Assembly: GCF_039649665.1 (NCBI RefSeq)
Contig: NZ_JBDJAW010000001.1
Span: 372,001 to 436,000 of the forward strand
Reading direction: 5' to 3'
Length of the DNA: 64,000 bases
Source: Microbispora sp. ZYX-F-249
GTDB lineage: Bacteria > Actinomycetota > Actinomycetes > Streptosporangiales > Streptosporangiaceae
Shown here: piece by piece, positions 34,356-43,748 of the stretch
Layout of the letters: the number at the start of each line of letters is the position of its first letter
How positions within the stretch are numbered: the stretch's first letter is position 1
The notes under the pieces: generated by a model
What the model was told of the DNA's origin: nothing
Database searches by the model: none
What the model saw: only the letters and a program-made list of their open reading frames with translations
Made by a program: the position numbers and the translations under genes

Positions 34356-34891
34356 ACCTAAGCCCTTCGACGGTCGAGGGGAGCCCTCGAAACGGGGGAG
34401 ATCACTGTGCCGTTGACGAGGGGACGTCCCCCCGACGGCGGCTTGTGATCGCCTTCCTGCTCACTCAAGATGGCCCGCTGGATCATCAACTGAAAGATCT
34501 TGACTCGTCTGATGACATAACTTACATGGCAAGGTAACTTTCCTTGCACTCCTCGAAGTTTGCTCAGATCAACCACACCGACCCGCACGGCGGCCACGTC
34601 ATTCCGCCCCAGCGAGTGTGACAACGATCACAGGATGTCCGTATCCCTTATTCGGCGCGGGCTCCGCCCGACATCGCGTGACCAGAATCTCCGTCACCAG
34701 CCGAGATCGCCGGACCCGCCTGACCTTGGCCAGCTTTCTATGTCGGCGATCCGCCGGCTTCCGGCCTGGGTTTCCGTCCCCCGCAGTGCCGAGGAATACG
34801 GAAACCCAGTCGGCTCGCTACGCGACTGCCGCCGGACAGTGGCCACCGTGTTGAGACGACCCTTCGATTGCGCCGAGTCGCGGATCGAGGT
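34356..34891. other. 536-bp non-coding gap with AT-richer core
   Basis: No convincing gene is seen on either strand. The stretch about 34440-34600 is visibly richer in A+T than its surroundings and holds the inverted repeat at 34529. The rest (34620-34890) has no recognisable feature. Confidence 0.6.
34529..34547. promoter_or_regulatory. Inverted repeat GCAAGG-N7-CCTTGC
   Basis: A perfect 6+6 inverted repeat with a TAACTTT spacer, next to a minus-strand TAAGTT that could be a -10 box. It is a candidate operator for the secreted-protein gene at 34107. Confidence 0.35.
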
Positions 34892-37771
34892 TCAGGCGCC
34901 GCTGCCGTCCTTGCCGGTGCCGGGCCCGGAGGGCATCGCCGCGGGGATGTTCAGCGGGACGTCGTTGCCGGCTCCTGGGCCGCCGTCCTGGCCGCCCTGG
35001 CCCGGGTCGTCGCCGAAGCCCCGGCCGCCACCGCCGCCGTTGTCACATCCCGGGCCGCCGTCGTAGCAGCCGTCGTCGTCGAGGAAGTCGTCCGGGATGT
35101 CGTTGGGGAACCCGCCCTCGTCCGGATCCGGGCTCGGCGACGGCGTCGGGCTCGGCACCAGGTTCTCGGGGGTGCCCACGCCGGCCTTGGGCGGGAACTG
35201 CTCGACCGGCTTGCCCGCGAGCGCCTCCATCATGAACGTCCGCCAGATCGTGGTCGGCGGGCCGGCGCCTTCAAAGCCCAGCGACACTTCCTTGACGTGG
35301 GTGTACGGGTTGTTGGGGCCGTACTTCTTGCTGGGCTTTCCACCCGGGGTGGTCGGGCAGTTGGAGTACAGCGGCTGCACGATCTTGCCGCTCTTGGTCA
35401 CGCACTGCTCGCGGTACATGCCCACGGCGACCGACAGCTGCGGGGTGAAGCCGACGAACCAGGCTTCCTTCTCGTCGTTGTTGGTGCCGGTCTTGCCTGC
35501 GGCCGGGCGGCCGATGCCCTTGCCCGCCGCCGTGCCCGACTTGAGGACCTCCTCCATGGCCACCACGGAGTCGGCCGCCGCCTCGGGCGTGATCACCTGC
35601 TTGACGTCCCGCCGCTCGGCGAAGACGACCTCCTTGTCCTTGCGGACCTCCTTGACCACGTGGTAGTCGACGTGCTTGCCCTCGTTGGCGAAGATCGAGT
35701 AGCCGGCGGCCTGCTCGACCGGGGTCACGCCGGCGCTGCCGATGGAGAACTGGTACTTGTGGTCCGCGATGTCCTTGTCCAGGCTCTCCTTGCTGAGCCC
35801 CGCCTCCTCGGCGATCTGCTTCACCGCGCTGAGTTGACCGATCGTGCCGTTCGCCTCGTCGAGCTTGTACGCCATGGAGGCGAAGGCCGTGTTGATCGAG
35901 TGCGAGGTCGCGTAGATCGCGTTGATGGCGCTCGGCACCGAGTGGCCGTTGGTGATGCCCTTCTCGAAGCCCGGCAGCTTCTCCGGCACGGTCTGGTTTC
36001 CGGGCAGGAAGCTGTTCAGGCTATATCCGGCGTCCAGCCAAGCGGCCAGCACGTACGGCTTGAACGCCGACGCGGCCTGCTTTCTGGACTGGAACGGCTC
36101 GTTCCAGGGGTCCTTGAGATAGTCGTTGCCGCCGTAGAAGGCGACCACCCGTCCCGTCTCGGGATCCACGGCGGCCAGACCGGCGTGGAACTCCTTCGAC
36201 ATCGAGGACATGGTGGCGGTCACCGCCTTCTTGGCGGCCTGCATGAGCTTCTTGTCGAAGGTCGAAATGATCTTGTAGCCGCCGCTCCTGACCTGGTCCG
36301 CGGACAGGTTCATGCGCGACTCCAGCTCGTTCATGACCTGGGTGACCATGTAGCCCTTGAGACCGCCCAGGTCGTTGCTGTTGCGCGCGGGGGCGGTCTT
36401 GGGGAACTTGGCCGTGCTCGGCAGGTTTCCGTACTTGCCCGGGTCGAGACCCGCCATGGCGTTGATGACGTCCTTGAACCGGCCCTGCAGCTGCGGGGAG
36501 TCGGCGTCGAGCGCCGGCGTCTGGATGCGCGCGGCGAGATAGGCGCCCTGCTCCGGGGTGAGCTGGTCGACGTGCTTCTTGAAGTACGCCATCGCGGCGG
36601 CCTCGATGCCGTACGCGCGCCCGAAGTTCACCGTGTTGAGGTACTGCAGCAGGATCTGGTTCTTGGTCATCTCCTGGTCGAGCTTGACCGCGACGAAGAT
36701 CTCCTTGAACTTTCGCTTGATCGAGACTTCCTGGCTGAGGCCGTCGTAGTAGTTGCGGGCCATCTGCTGGGTGATCGTCGAGGCGCCCTGGAGCTGCTGG
36801 CCGGTCGCGGTCATCCAGACCGACCGGACCATGCCGGGGATGGAGATGCCGGAGTCCTCGCGGAACGTCTTGTTCTCGATCGCGATGACGGCGTCCTGGA
36901 CGTGCCGCGGCACCTTGTTGATGTCGTTCACGATGACGCGCGGGGTGCCGACCTTGGCGATCAGCGTCTTGCCGTCGTTGTAGTAGATGGCGCTGCCCTC
37001 GGAGATCGCTTCCGCCTGGGTCGCCTTCGGCAGCGGGGTGTTGGCGTACGCCACCGCGATCATGCCGAAGGCGCCGACGGCCAGCACGGTGAAGGCCGCC
37101 ACGAGGATCTTCCAGCTCGGCAGGAAGCGCTTCCAGCCCGTACGGCGCGGCTTCTCGTCGTCCTCGTCGAAGTCGCCGAAGTCGCGCGGATCCCGGGGGC
37201 CGCGCCCGCCGGGCCCCTCGGGGCCGCCCGGGCCTCCCGGTCCACCCGGGCCGCCGGGACCTCGGCCGCCGCGGCCCGGGGGCCTGCGCCGGCGGCCGCC
37301 GGTCTGGATCGCCTCGGTGCTCTGCCCGTCGGCGTCCCCGCGGCGGCCACCGGCCGGCATGCTCATCGCCTGGGTGCGCTCATCGGCGCCGGGCACGCCG
37401 GGGCGGCCGGCGGGAGCACCGGGTCCACCGGGGCCGGCGGCGTAACGCGGGTCACGGCCCACCGGTCCACGGGCTCCCTGCGGCGGTCCTTGCGCGGGTC
37501 TCTGCGGTGGACCCGGGGGCACCGCGTTCATGGCGGCGGTGTCCTCGAAGGCCGCCGCCTCCCGCCGGCGCTGCTCCGTTCCTCCGGGCCGCGCGCCGCG
37601 CGGCGGCTGCGGAGCCGGGCCCCTGCCGGGCTGTCGCGGCGGAGCGGGCTCGCCGTACTCGTCGGATTCCCGGGGCGAGCGACGACGGCGCCCTGGGCGG
37701 GATGATCCACCGGAGCCCGAGGCGTCCTCGGGACGGCCGGTCGGCTCCGGTCCGTAGCTGCTGTTAGTCAC
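34892..37771 (-). CDS. Bifunctional class A penicillin-binding protein (PonA-like)
   Basis: 959 residues. Residues 1-215 are a cytoplasmic Pro/Gly/Arg-rich, low-complexity tail; a membrane segment lies at about 222-243. A GT51 transglycosylase follows (ENKTFREDSGIS near 299, QGASTITQQ, NTVNFGRAYGIEAAA), then a transpeptidase with SAFK at 568-571, SIN at 625-627 and KTG at 760-762, and a Pro/Asp/Gly-rich C-terminal tail. It polymerises and cross-links peptidoglycan outside the membrane. Start is GTG 37771. It lies beside DUF5318 and GT87 genes as ponA1 does in mycobacteria. The long N-tail probably binds cytoplasmic division or elongation partners. Confidence 0.95.
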   Translation of the reverse strand: MTNSSYGPEPTGRPEDASGSGGSSRPGRRRRSPRESDEYGEPAPPRQPGRGPAPQPPRGARPGGTEQRRREAAAFEDTAAMNAVPPGPPQRPAQGPPQGARGPVGRDPRYAAGPGGPGAPAGRPGVPGADERTQAMSMPAGGRRGDADGQSTEAIQTGGRRRRPPGRGGRGPGGPGGPGGPGGPEGPGGRGPRDPRDFGDFDEDDEKPRRTGWKRFLPSWKILVAAFTVLAVGAFGMIAVAYANTPLPKATQAEAISEGSAIYYNDGKTLIAKVGTPRVIVNDINKVPRHVQDAVIAIENKTFREDSGISIPGMVRSVWMTATGQQLQGASTITQQMARNYYDGLSQEVSIKRKFKEIFVAVKLDQEMTKNQILLQYLNTVNFGRAYGIEAAAMAYFKKHVDQLTPEQGAYLAARIQTPALDADSPQLQGRFKDVINAMAGLDPGKYGNLPSTAKFPKTAPARNSNDLGGLKGYMVTQVMNELESRMNLSADQVRSGGYKIISTFDKKLMQAAKKAVTATMSSMSKEFHAGLAAVDPETGRVVAFYGGNDYLKDPWNEPFQSRKQAASAFKPYVLAAWLDAGYSLNSFLPGNQTVPEKLPGFEKGITNGHSVPSAINAIYATSHSINTAFASMAYKLDEANGTIGQLSAVKQIAEEAGLSKESLDKDIADHKYQFSIGSAGVTPVEQAAGYSIFANEGKHVDYHVVKEVRKDKEVVFAERRDVKQVITPEAAADSVVAMEEVLKSGTAAGKGIGRPAAGKTGTNNDEKEAWFVGFTPQLSVAVGMYREQCVTKSGKIVQPLYSNCPTTPGGKPSKKYGPNNPYTHVKEVSLGFEGAGPPTTIWRTFMMEALAGKPVEQFPPKAGVGTPENLVPSPTPSPSPDPDEGGFPNDIPDDFLDDDGCYDGGPGCDNGGGGGRGFGDDPGQGGQDGGPGAGNDVPLNIPAAMPSGPGTGKDGSGA

Positions 37772-37852
37772 GCGTCCTCGTCAGGTGTTTCGGGGAATTA
37801 TTCGACGTCGGCCGGCAGGCCGGCGGGCGGTCCTCCTGGTGGTGGAGGTCGC

Positions 37853-38236
37853 CTACGAAGAAGGGCCCGGGGGATCGGCTGTTCCGAGGACGAACGACAC
37901 CGCCAGGTGGTTCCAGGAACAACCTTGGCAGACCTCCACCACGTAGACCCGGAATTCGCGGTATTCACGGGCCATCGCGGTGAGCTCGGCCGGCGCTTTG
38001 GCCTGGCCGGCCGCTCGTCCTAGTTCCTCCCCATATACGTATGTGACGTTGGTCACGTTCATTCGTTCACATATGGGGCAGATGCGGCTCGTGGGCTCTC
38101 CATGGAACCGAGCCGCGCGCAGCAGATAAGGGTGGGCGTCGCACACGTCCCGCGCCCGCATGCGGCCGGTGCGGACGGACTGCACGGCCGCCCGCTTTGC
38201 GAGGCCGTAGTCCACGACCGACCGCTGTGACCACAT
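37853..38236 (-). CDS. DUF5318-family protein
   Basis: 127 residues with two Cys pairs (ICPIC and VCQGC) that form a zinc-ribbon-like pair, and the family start VDYGLAKRAAVQSVRTGRMRARDVCDAHPYL-like. The family is conserved beside ponA in actinobacteria (Rv0049 position) and has no known function. TAATCT (38243-38248, minus strand) lies six bases before the ATG, so the mRNA is probably leaderless. It is divergent from padR-ino1. Confidence 0.85.
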   Translation of the reverse strand: MWSQRSVVDYGLAKRAAVQSVRTGRMRARDVCDAHPYLLRAARFHGEPTSRICPICERMNVTNVTYVYGEELGRAAGQAKAPAELTAMAREYREFRVYVVEVCQGCSWNHLAVSFVLGTADPPGPSS

Positions 38237-38317
38237 ACGGCCAGATTACGGCCCTTTGCCAAATCTTGCCCAACCGTTGACCCGTTGCCATCTATGACGC
38301 CCCGACGTATCCTGCGG

Positions 38318-38336
38318 ATGTATCGAGTCGATACAT
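38318..38336. promoter_or_regulatory. Perfect 19-bp PadR-type palindrome before padR-ino1
   Basis: ATGTATCGA-G-TCGATACAT is a perfect inverted repeat 25 bases upstream of the padR start codon. ATGT/ACAT ends at this spacing are the known PadR-family operator form. It would let the regulator control itself and ino1, and perhaps the divergent DUF5318 gene. Confidence 0.7.
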
Positions 38337-38361
38337 CGGTCGGACACAGGAGGTGGTTCCA

Positions 38362-39000
38362 GTGACGGGCTCTCGTGGAGGTGTGCTGGAGCTCGCCGTC
38401 CTGGGATCGCTGCACGAAACACCGCTACACGGCTACGAGCTGCGCAAACGGCTCAACACGCTGCTCGGCATGTTCCGTGCGTTCTCCTATGGCTCGCTGT
38501 ATCCCTGCCTCAGGGGCCTGCTGAACGAGGGCCTCATCGCCGAGGAGGAGCCTCCTGAGGACACGGTCCTCGGCCGCAGGTCGAAGATCGTGTACAAGAT
38601 CACAGCGGAGGGGAAGGAGCGGTTGCAGGAGCTGCTCAGCCAGTCGGGCCCGTCCTCCTGGGAGGACGAGAGCTTCGGCATCCACTTCGCCTTCTTCCGC
38701 CATACGGAGGCGGAGGTGCGCCTGCGCATCCTGGAAGGCCGCCGCAGCCGCCTGGAGGAACGTCTCGACCGTGTCCGCGAGGCTCTCGCCCGTACGAGAG
38801 AGCGCCTGGACAGCTACACGCTTGAACTCCAGCGCCACGGGCTGGAGTCGGTCGAACGCGAGGTCCGCTGGCTCAACGAGCTCATCGACTCGGAACGACG
38901 GAGCCGATCGGCTCCCGGCGAGGGGGATCACCCCCCGGATCCCGCGCAGGCCGTACAGGAAGAGACCCAGAGGGCGGACACGCCCGAGGCAGATAGGTAA
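38362..39000 (+). CDS. PadR-family regulator of the ino1 locus
   Basis: 212 residues: winged helix 8-95 ([55 protein letters not shown]) and a long C-terminal coiled-coil region ([28 protein letters not shown] split over two helices), then a polar tail. GTG 38362 has AGGAGG seven bases upstream. It precedes ino1 by 13 bases, the same pairing as Rv0047c-ino1 in M. tuberculosis, so it should respond to inositol or phospholipid status. Confidence 0.92.
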   Translation: MTGSRGGVLELAVLGSLHETPLHGYELRKRLNTLLGMFRAFSYGSLYPCLRGLLNEGLIAEEEPPEDTVLGRRSKIVYKITAEGKERLQELLSQSGPSSWEDESFGIHFAFFRHTEAEVRLRILEGRRSRLEERLDRVREALARTRERLDSYTLELQRHGLESVEREVRWLNELIDSERRSRSAPGEGDHPPDPAQAVQEETQRADTPEADR

Positions 39001-39013
39001 AGGAGCGAGTGCT

Positions 39014-40093
39014 ATGGGTTCGGTGCGCGTAGCCATCGTCGGTGTGGGCAACTGCGCCTCATCGCTGGTGCAGGGCGTCCACTACTACAAGGACGCGGAT
39101 CCGGGCAGCCGTGTGCCGGGCCTCATGCACGTGCGGTTCGGCGATTACCACGTCGGCGACGTGGAGTTCGTCGCGGCCTTCGACGTGGACGCCAAGAAGG
39201 TCGGCCGCGACCTGTCGGAGGCCATCGTCGCCTCCGAGAACAACACGATCAAGATCTGCGACGTGCCGCCGCTCGGCGTGACCGTGCAGCGTGGCCCGAC
39301 GTTCGACGGGCTGGGCACGTACTACCGCGAGATCATCGAGGAGTCGGACGAGCAGCCGGTCGACGTCGTCCAGGCGCTCAAGGACGCCCGGGTCGACGTC
39401 CTGGTGTCCTACCTCCCGGTGGGCTCGGAGGAGGCCGACCGCTTCTACGCGCAGTGCGCGATCGACGCCAAGGTCGCCTTCGTCAACGCGCTGCCGGTCT
39501 TCATCGCCTCCGACCCCGAGTGGGCCGCCAAGTTCACCGAGGCCGGCGTCCCGATCGTGGGCGACGACATCAAGTCGCAGGTCGGCGCCACGATCACGCA
39601 CCGCGTGCTGGCCAAGCTGTTCGAGGACCGCGGAGTCGAGCTGCTGCGCACCTACCAGCTCAACTTCGGCGGCAACATGGACTTCATGAACATGCTGGAG
39701 CGCACCCGCCTCCAGTCCAAGAAGATCTCCAAGACCCAGTCGGTCACGTCGCAGATCCCGCACGAGATGGCCAAGGCCGACGTCCACATCGGCCCGTCCG
39801 ACCACGTGCCGTGGCTGGACGACCGCAAGTGGGCCTACGTCCGCCTCGAGGGCAGGTCGTTCGGCGACACCCCGCTCAACCTCGAGTACAAGCTCGAGGT
39901 GTGGGACTCGCCCAACTCGGCCGGCATCATCATCGACGCGGTCCGCGCGGCCAAGATCGCCCTCGACCGGGGCGTCGGCGGCCCGCTGCTGTCGCCCTCG
40001 TCCTACTTCATGAAGTCGCCGCCGGAGCAGTACTCCGACGACGCCGCCCGCGAGGCCGTGGAGCAGTTCATCCGCGGCACGCTCGAGCGCTGA
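39014..40093 (+). CDS. ino1: Inositol-3-phosphate synthase
   Basis: 359 residues. The NAD-binding N-terminus [17 protein letters not shown] and the catalytic-domain motifs ([41 protein letters not shown]) define the actinobacterial/archaeal form of the enzyme. It isomerises glucose-6-phosphate to inositol-1-phosphate for phosphatidylinositol, PI-mannosides and mycothiol. AGGAG precedes the ATG. Cotranscribed with the PadR regulator. Confidence 0.97.
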   Translation: MGSVRVAIVGVGNCASSLVQGVHYYKDADPGSRVPGLMHVRFGDYHVGDVEFVAAFDVDAKKVGRDLSEAIVASENNTIKICDVPPLGVTVQRGPTFDGLGTYYREIIEESDEQPVDVVQALKDARVDVLVSYLPVGSEEADRFYAQCAIDAKVAFVNALPVFIASDPEWAAKFTEAGVPIVGDDIKSQVGATITHRVLAKLFEDRGVELLRTYQLNFGGNMDFMNMLERTRLQSKKISKTQSVTSQIPHEMAKADVHIGPSDHVPWLDDRKWAYVRLEGRSFGDTPLNLEYKLEVWDSPNSAGIIIDAVRAAKIALDRGVGGPLLSPSSYFMKSPPEQYSDDAAREAVEQFIRGTLER

Positions 40094-40114
40094 CGTCCGT
40101 CGTCCACGGGCGTC

Positions 40115-40146
40115 CCGCCCCGGTTCCGTCGATCGGACCGGGGCGG
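40115..40146. terminator. Terminator of padR-ino1
   Basis: CCGCCCCGGT(T)CCG pairs with CGGACCGGGGCGG around TCGAT with one bulged base. It lies between ino1 and the convergent idi gene and can serve both. Confidence 0.75.
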
Positions 40147-40165
40147 TCGCATGTCACGGCGGCTT

Positions 40166-40765
40166 TCAGGGATTCGTACTGAGCGGGCGCGCGGCCGGCG
40201 GCAGGGCCGCGGGGTCGGCGACCGGCCAGGCCAGCGGGTCCGGCCCGAGCGCGACAAGCTGGGGCACCTGCTTGCGGGCCCAGGGCGAGATGTCCAGCTC
40301 TCCGCTCATCACCTCGGCGGCGAAGCGCGTCCAGGGCTCCCACCGGACCGCGCCCACCTCCTCGGCGTTGGGCGCGGCCTCCTCCGAGACCACGGCGCGG
40401 TAGACGGGGCACAGCTCGTTCTCCACCATGCCGTTGTCCATCACCGCCCGGTAGGAGAAGCCCGGCAGGATCAGGTCGACGGACTCGACGGCCAGGCCCA
40501 GCTCGAACCGGAGGCGGCGGATCACCGCCGACGACAGCGGCTCGCCCGGCAGCGGGTGCCCGCAGCAGCTGTTGGTCCACGCGTCGGGCCAGGTCAACTT
40601 GGTGCCGGCCCGCCGGGACAGCAGCACGCGGCCGCGCCGGTCGAAGACGTAGCTGGAGAACGCCAGGTGCAGCGGGGTGTCAGCGGTGTGGACGGAGGAC
40701 TTGGGAGCGGTGCCGATCGGGTTGCCCTCGCCGTCGACCAGCACGACATGTTCCTGTGAGGTCAC
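40166..40765 (-). CDS. idi: Isopentenyl-diphosphate delta-isomerase, type I
   Basis: 199 residues. Nudix-like fold with LHLAFSSYVFDRRGRVLLSRRA, the catalytic-Cys motif NSCCGHP (C67/C68) and the Glu motif ENELCPVY. It interconverts IPP and DMAPP in isoprenoid synthesis. GTG 40765 lies six bases after a TACTCT hexamer with no ribosome site, pointing to a leaderless mRNA; an upstream in-frame start would add seven residues. Confidence 0.94.
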   Translation of the reverse strand: MTSQEHVVLVDGEGNPIGTAPKSSVHTADTPLHLAFSSYVFDRRGRVLLSRRAGTKLTWPDAWTNSCCGHPLPGEPLSSAVIRRLRFELGLAVESVDLILPGFSYRAVMDNGMVENELCPVYRAVVSEEAAPNAEEVGAVRWEPWTRFAAEVMSGELDISPWARKQVPQLVALGPDPLAWPVADPAALPPAARPLSTNP

Positions 40766-40771
40766 TCTGCG

Positions 40772-40777
40772 AGAGTA
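40772..40777 (-). promoter_or_regulatory. -10 element of leaderless idi promoter
   Basis: TACTCT on the minus strand, six bases before GTG 40765. Confidence 0.45.
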
Positions 40778-40853
40778 CGTGATCACCTCGATGCCGGTGT
40801 GACGTAGGGGCTTTATCAGGGTTGATCCTGATGCTCCGCCGAGATCGCCCGCG

Positions 40854-40859
40854 TAGGCT
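40854..40859 (+). promoter_or_regulatory. -10 element of leaderless MFS promoter
   Basis: TAGGCT ends seven bases before GTG 40867; no ribosome site. Confidence 0.5.
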
Positions 40860-40866
40860 GTGCGCC

Positions 40867-42165
40867 GTGTCCTACGTCTCCGATCTGCGGGTGGTCCTGC
40901 GGGGGTCGAACTTCCGGCGGCTTTTCGCCACTCGGCTCGTCTCGCAGTTCTCGGACGGGATCTTCCAGCTCGCCGTGGGCGGCTACGCGTTCTTCAGTCC
41001 GGACCGGCAGGCCAGCGCGACCGCGATCGCGGCGGGCCTCGCCGTGCTGCTCCTGCCGTACAGCGTCCTCGGGCCCTTCGTCGGGGTGTTCATCGACCGC
41101 TGGTCGAGGCGGCAGATCCTCGTCATCGCGCCGGTCGTACGCGGGACGCTGCTGGTGCTGGCCGCGGGCCTCGTCGCGGCGGGGGCCTCCGACGGCGTCT
41201 TCTACGCGGCGGCGCTCGGCGTCCTCGCGGTCAACCGGTTCTTTCTCGCGGCCCTCGGCGCGTCGCTGCCGCACGTCGTGCCGAACGAGCACCTGATGAT
41301 GGCCAACGCGGTGACGCCCACGTCGGGCACCATCGCGACGTTCCTCGGGATGGGCGCCGGCGTCCTGCTGCGTACGGTCGCCGGATCCGGCGACGGAGGC
41401 GTGGCGGTGCTGCTGGTCTGCTCCGGCGTCGTCTTCGGGCTGAGCGCGCTGATCGCCCGCACGATGGGACGCTCCCTGCTCGGTCCCGCGTACGACCCGG
41501 ACCTCCCGCAGGCCCGCGAGGCCGTACGGAACGTGCTGACCGGCCTGGTGGACGGCGCGCGGCACCTCGCGCACCGGCGTTCGGCGGCGGCGGCCCTCAC
41601 CGGCATGGCGAGCCACCGCCTCATGTTCGGCATCTCGACGGCGGCGGTGGTGATGCTCTACCGCTACAGCTTCACCACGAACCCCGACGACGCGCTGAAG
41701 GGCATCACGCTCGTGCTGGGCGCCGTCGGCGTGGGCAGCTTCGCCGCGGTGCTGGTCACGCCGTGGGCCACCGAGCGGTTCCGGATCGAGACCTGGGTCC
41801 CGATGATGCTCGTGACCTGCGGCGTCCTGGAGTTCGCGCTGTGCGCGACGTTCCACGAGTGGGCGTTCGTGGCCGCCGGGCTCGTGATCGGCGTCGCCGG
41901 GCAGAGCGTGAAGATCTGCGCCGACACCGTCGTGCAGCGCGACGTCGAGGACGCCTATCTCGGCCGCGCGTTCTCCGTGTACGACATGCTGTTCAACGGC
42001 ATGACCGTCCTCGGCGCGGTGCTGGCGGCGGCGCTGCTGCCGCCCGACGGCAGGTCCTATGTCGCCCTCGCCGTGATCGGCGTCGGCTACCTGCTCGGCG
42101 CCGTGCTGTACCGGGTGGTGCTGCCCACCGCGGCACGAAGGCCGCCGGTCCCCGCCGCCGACTGA
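40867..42165 (+). CDS. MFS transporter
   Basis: 432 residues, 12 hydrophobic segments, with GVFIDRWSRRQILVIAPVVRG matching the loop 2-3 motif of major facilitators (DRxxRR). The start is a leaderless GTG; an in-frame TTG/ATG 15 codons upstream would lie before the inferred transcription start. It is divergent from idi and ends four bases before the end of cca. Substrate unknown. Confidence 0.88.
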   Translation: MSYVSDLRVVLRGSNFRRLFATRLVSQFSDGIFQLAVGGYAFFSPDRQASATAIAAGLAVLLLPYSVLGPFVGVFIDRWSRRQILVIAPVVRGTLLVLAAGLVAAGASDGVFYAAALGVLAVNRFFLAALGASLPHVVPNEHLMMANAVTPTSGTIATFLGMGAGVLLRTVAGSGDGGVAVLLVCSGVVFGLSALIARTMGRSLLGPAYDPDLPQAREAVRNVLTGLVDGARHLAHRRSAAAALTGMASHRLMFGISTAAVVMLYRYSFTTNPDDALKGITLVLGAVGVGSFAAVLVTPWATERFRIETWVPMMLVTCGVLEFALCATFHEWAFVAAGLVIGVAGQSVKICADTVVQRDVEDAYLGRAFSVYDMLFNGMTVLGAVLAAALLPPDGRSYVALAVIGVGYLLGAVLYRVVLPTAARRPPVPAAD

Positions 42166-42169
42166 CCGC

Positions 42170-43606
42170 CTACGACAGGATTCCGGTGTCGCGGGCCCAG
42201 GCGAGCAGGGCGTCCCTCGCCGCCTCCTTGCCGATCAGGCCCTGGTCCATGCGGATCTCCAGCATGTGCTTGTAAGCCCTGCCGACGACCGGGCCCGGCG
42301 ACACACCGAGGATTTCCTGGATCTCGTTGCCGTCCAGCTCGGGCCGGATCTTGGCCAGCTCCTCCTCCTCCGCCAGCCGGGAGATGCGCTCCTCCAGCTG
42401 GTCGTAGGTCCGCGACAGGGCCTGCGCCTTGCGCTTGTTGCGGGTGGTGCAGTCGGCCCTGGTCAGCTTGTGCAGGCGCTCGAGGAGGTGTCCCGCGTCG
42501 CGGACGTAGCGGCGCACCGCGCTGTCGGTCCACTCCCCCGTCCCGTAGCCGTGGAAGCGCAGGTGCAGCTCCACGAGCTTGGACACGTCGGACACCACGT
42601 CCTTGGGGAACTTCAGCTCGGTGAGCCGCTTCTTGGCCATCTGCGCGCCGACCACCTCGTGGTGGTGGAACGACACCCGGCCGCCGGGCTCGTTGCGCCG
42701 GGTCTTCGGCTTGCCGATGTCGTGCAGCAGGGCGGCCCACCGCAGCACCCGGTCGGGGCCGGCCGACTCCAGCCCGATCGCCTGCTCCAGCACGATCAGC
42801 GTGTGCTCGTAGACGTCCTTGTGCCGATGGTGCTCGTCGATCTCCAGCCGCAGCTTGGGCAGCTCCGGCAGGACGTGGGCGGCGAGCCCGGTCTCCACCA
42901 GCAGCGCCAGCCCGGCCCTCGGGTACGCGCCGAGGATCAGCTTGTCGAGCTCGTCGCGGATGCGCTCGGCCGAGACGATCTCGATGCGGCCGGACATCGC
43001 GGTCATGGCCTCGACGACCTCGGGCGCGACCGTGAATCCGAGCTGACCGGCGAACCTCGCCGCGCGCAGCATCCGCAGCGGGTCGTCGTCGAACGACTGC
43101 TCGGGCCTGCCCGGTGTCCGCAGCGTCTTCGCGGCGAGGTCCGGCAGCCCGCCGTACGGGTCGGCGAACTCGTGCTGCGGCAGGCGTACGGCCATCGCGT
43201 TGACCGCGAAGTCGCGCCGGGCGAGGTCGCCGTCGAGCGAGTCGCCGTACATCACCTCGGGCTTGCGCGAGGCGGGATCGTACGACTCGCTGCGGTAGGT
43301 GGTGATCTCCAGCAGCCACCCGCCCTTGCGGACGCCGACGGTGCCGAAGTCGATCCCGATCGTCCAGACGGCGTCCGCCCAGTCCTTGACGATCTCCAGC
43401 ACCCGCTCGGGACGGGCGTCCGTGGTCAGGTCGAGGTCCTTGCTCGCACGGCCGAGGAGGACGTCGCGGACGGAGCCGCCGACCAGGGCCAGCTCGTGCC
43501 CCCGGGCCGAGAACAGTTCACCGAGTTCGTCGGCGACCGGGGCGATCCGGCGGAACAGTTCGTTCACGGCGCGCTGCTGGCTGTCGCTCAGATTTGAAAC
43601 GGACAA
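42170..43606 (-). CDS. cca: CCA-adding tRNA nucleotidyltransferase
   Basis: 478 residues: class II nucleotidyltransferase head with GGSVRD at 43-48 and metal-binding DLDLTTDA around 57-64, neck region VRKGGWLLEITTYR, body with RRDFAVNAMA, and a C-terminal HD domain (ALLHDIGKP). It adds CCA to tRNA 3' ends, needed here because tRNA-Ser lacks encoded CCA. The only start before the conserved N-terminus is TTG 43606 (weak AAGGA 11 bases upstream). The position next to the MurJ block matches pcnA in other actinobacteria. Confidence 0.94.
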   Translation of the reverse strand: MSVSNLSDSQQRAVNELFRRIAPVADELGELFSARGHELALVGGSVRDVLLGRASKDLDLTTDARPERVLEIVKDWADAVWTIGIDFGTVGVRKGGWLLEITTYRSESYDPASRKPEVMYGDSLDGDLARRDFAVNAMAVRLPQHEFADPYGGLPDLAAKTLRTPGRPEQSFDDDPLRMLRAARFAGQLGFTVAPEVVEAMTAMSGRIEIVSAERIRDELDKLILGAYPRAGLALLVETGLAAHVLPELPKLRLEIDEHHRHKDVYEHTLIVLEQAIGLESAGPDRVLRWAALLHDIGKPKTRRNEPGGRVSFHHHEVVGAQMAKKRLTELKFPKDVVSDVSKLVELHLRFHGYGTGEWTDSAVRRYVRDAGHLLERLHKLTRADCTTRNKRKAQALSRTYDQLEERISRLAEEEELAKIRPELDGNEIQEILGVSPGPVVGRAYKHMLEIRMDQGLIGKEAARDALLAWARDTGILS

Positions 43607-43748
43607 GGCTGGGTAGGTCCTTCGGTCACGGAACAGAAACTCTCCCCCGATGGCCCAGGTGTTCGGGTGTCACCCAGGGGAGACACACTTAGCGATCACC
43701 AGGCCACGGACGGTTCGGGGGCGCTGGACGACGCAAGGAGCACACGAG

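Noticed and set aside
34358-34624. 88-codon minus-strand frame upstream of the small secreted protein
   Set aside because: No ribosome site, no domain, unusual amino-acid mix, and it crosses the AT-richer regulatory stretch.
34868-37705. 945-codon plus-strand open frame
   Set aside because: It is antisense to the penicillin-binding protein, whose motifs are complete.
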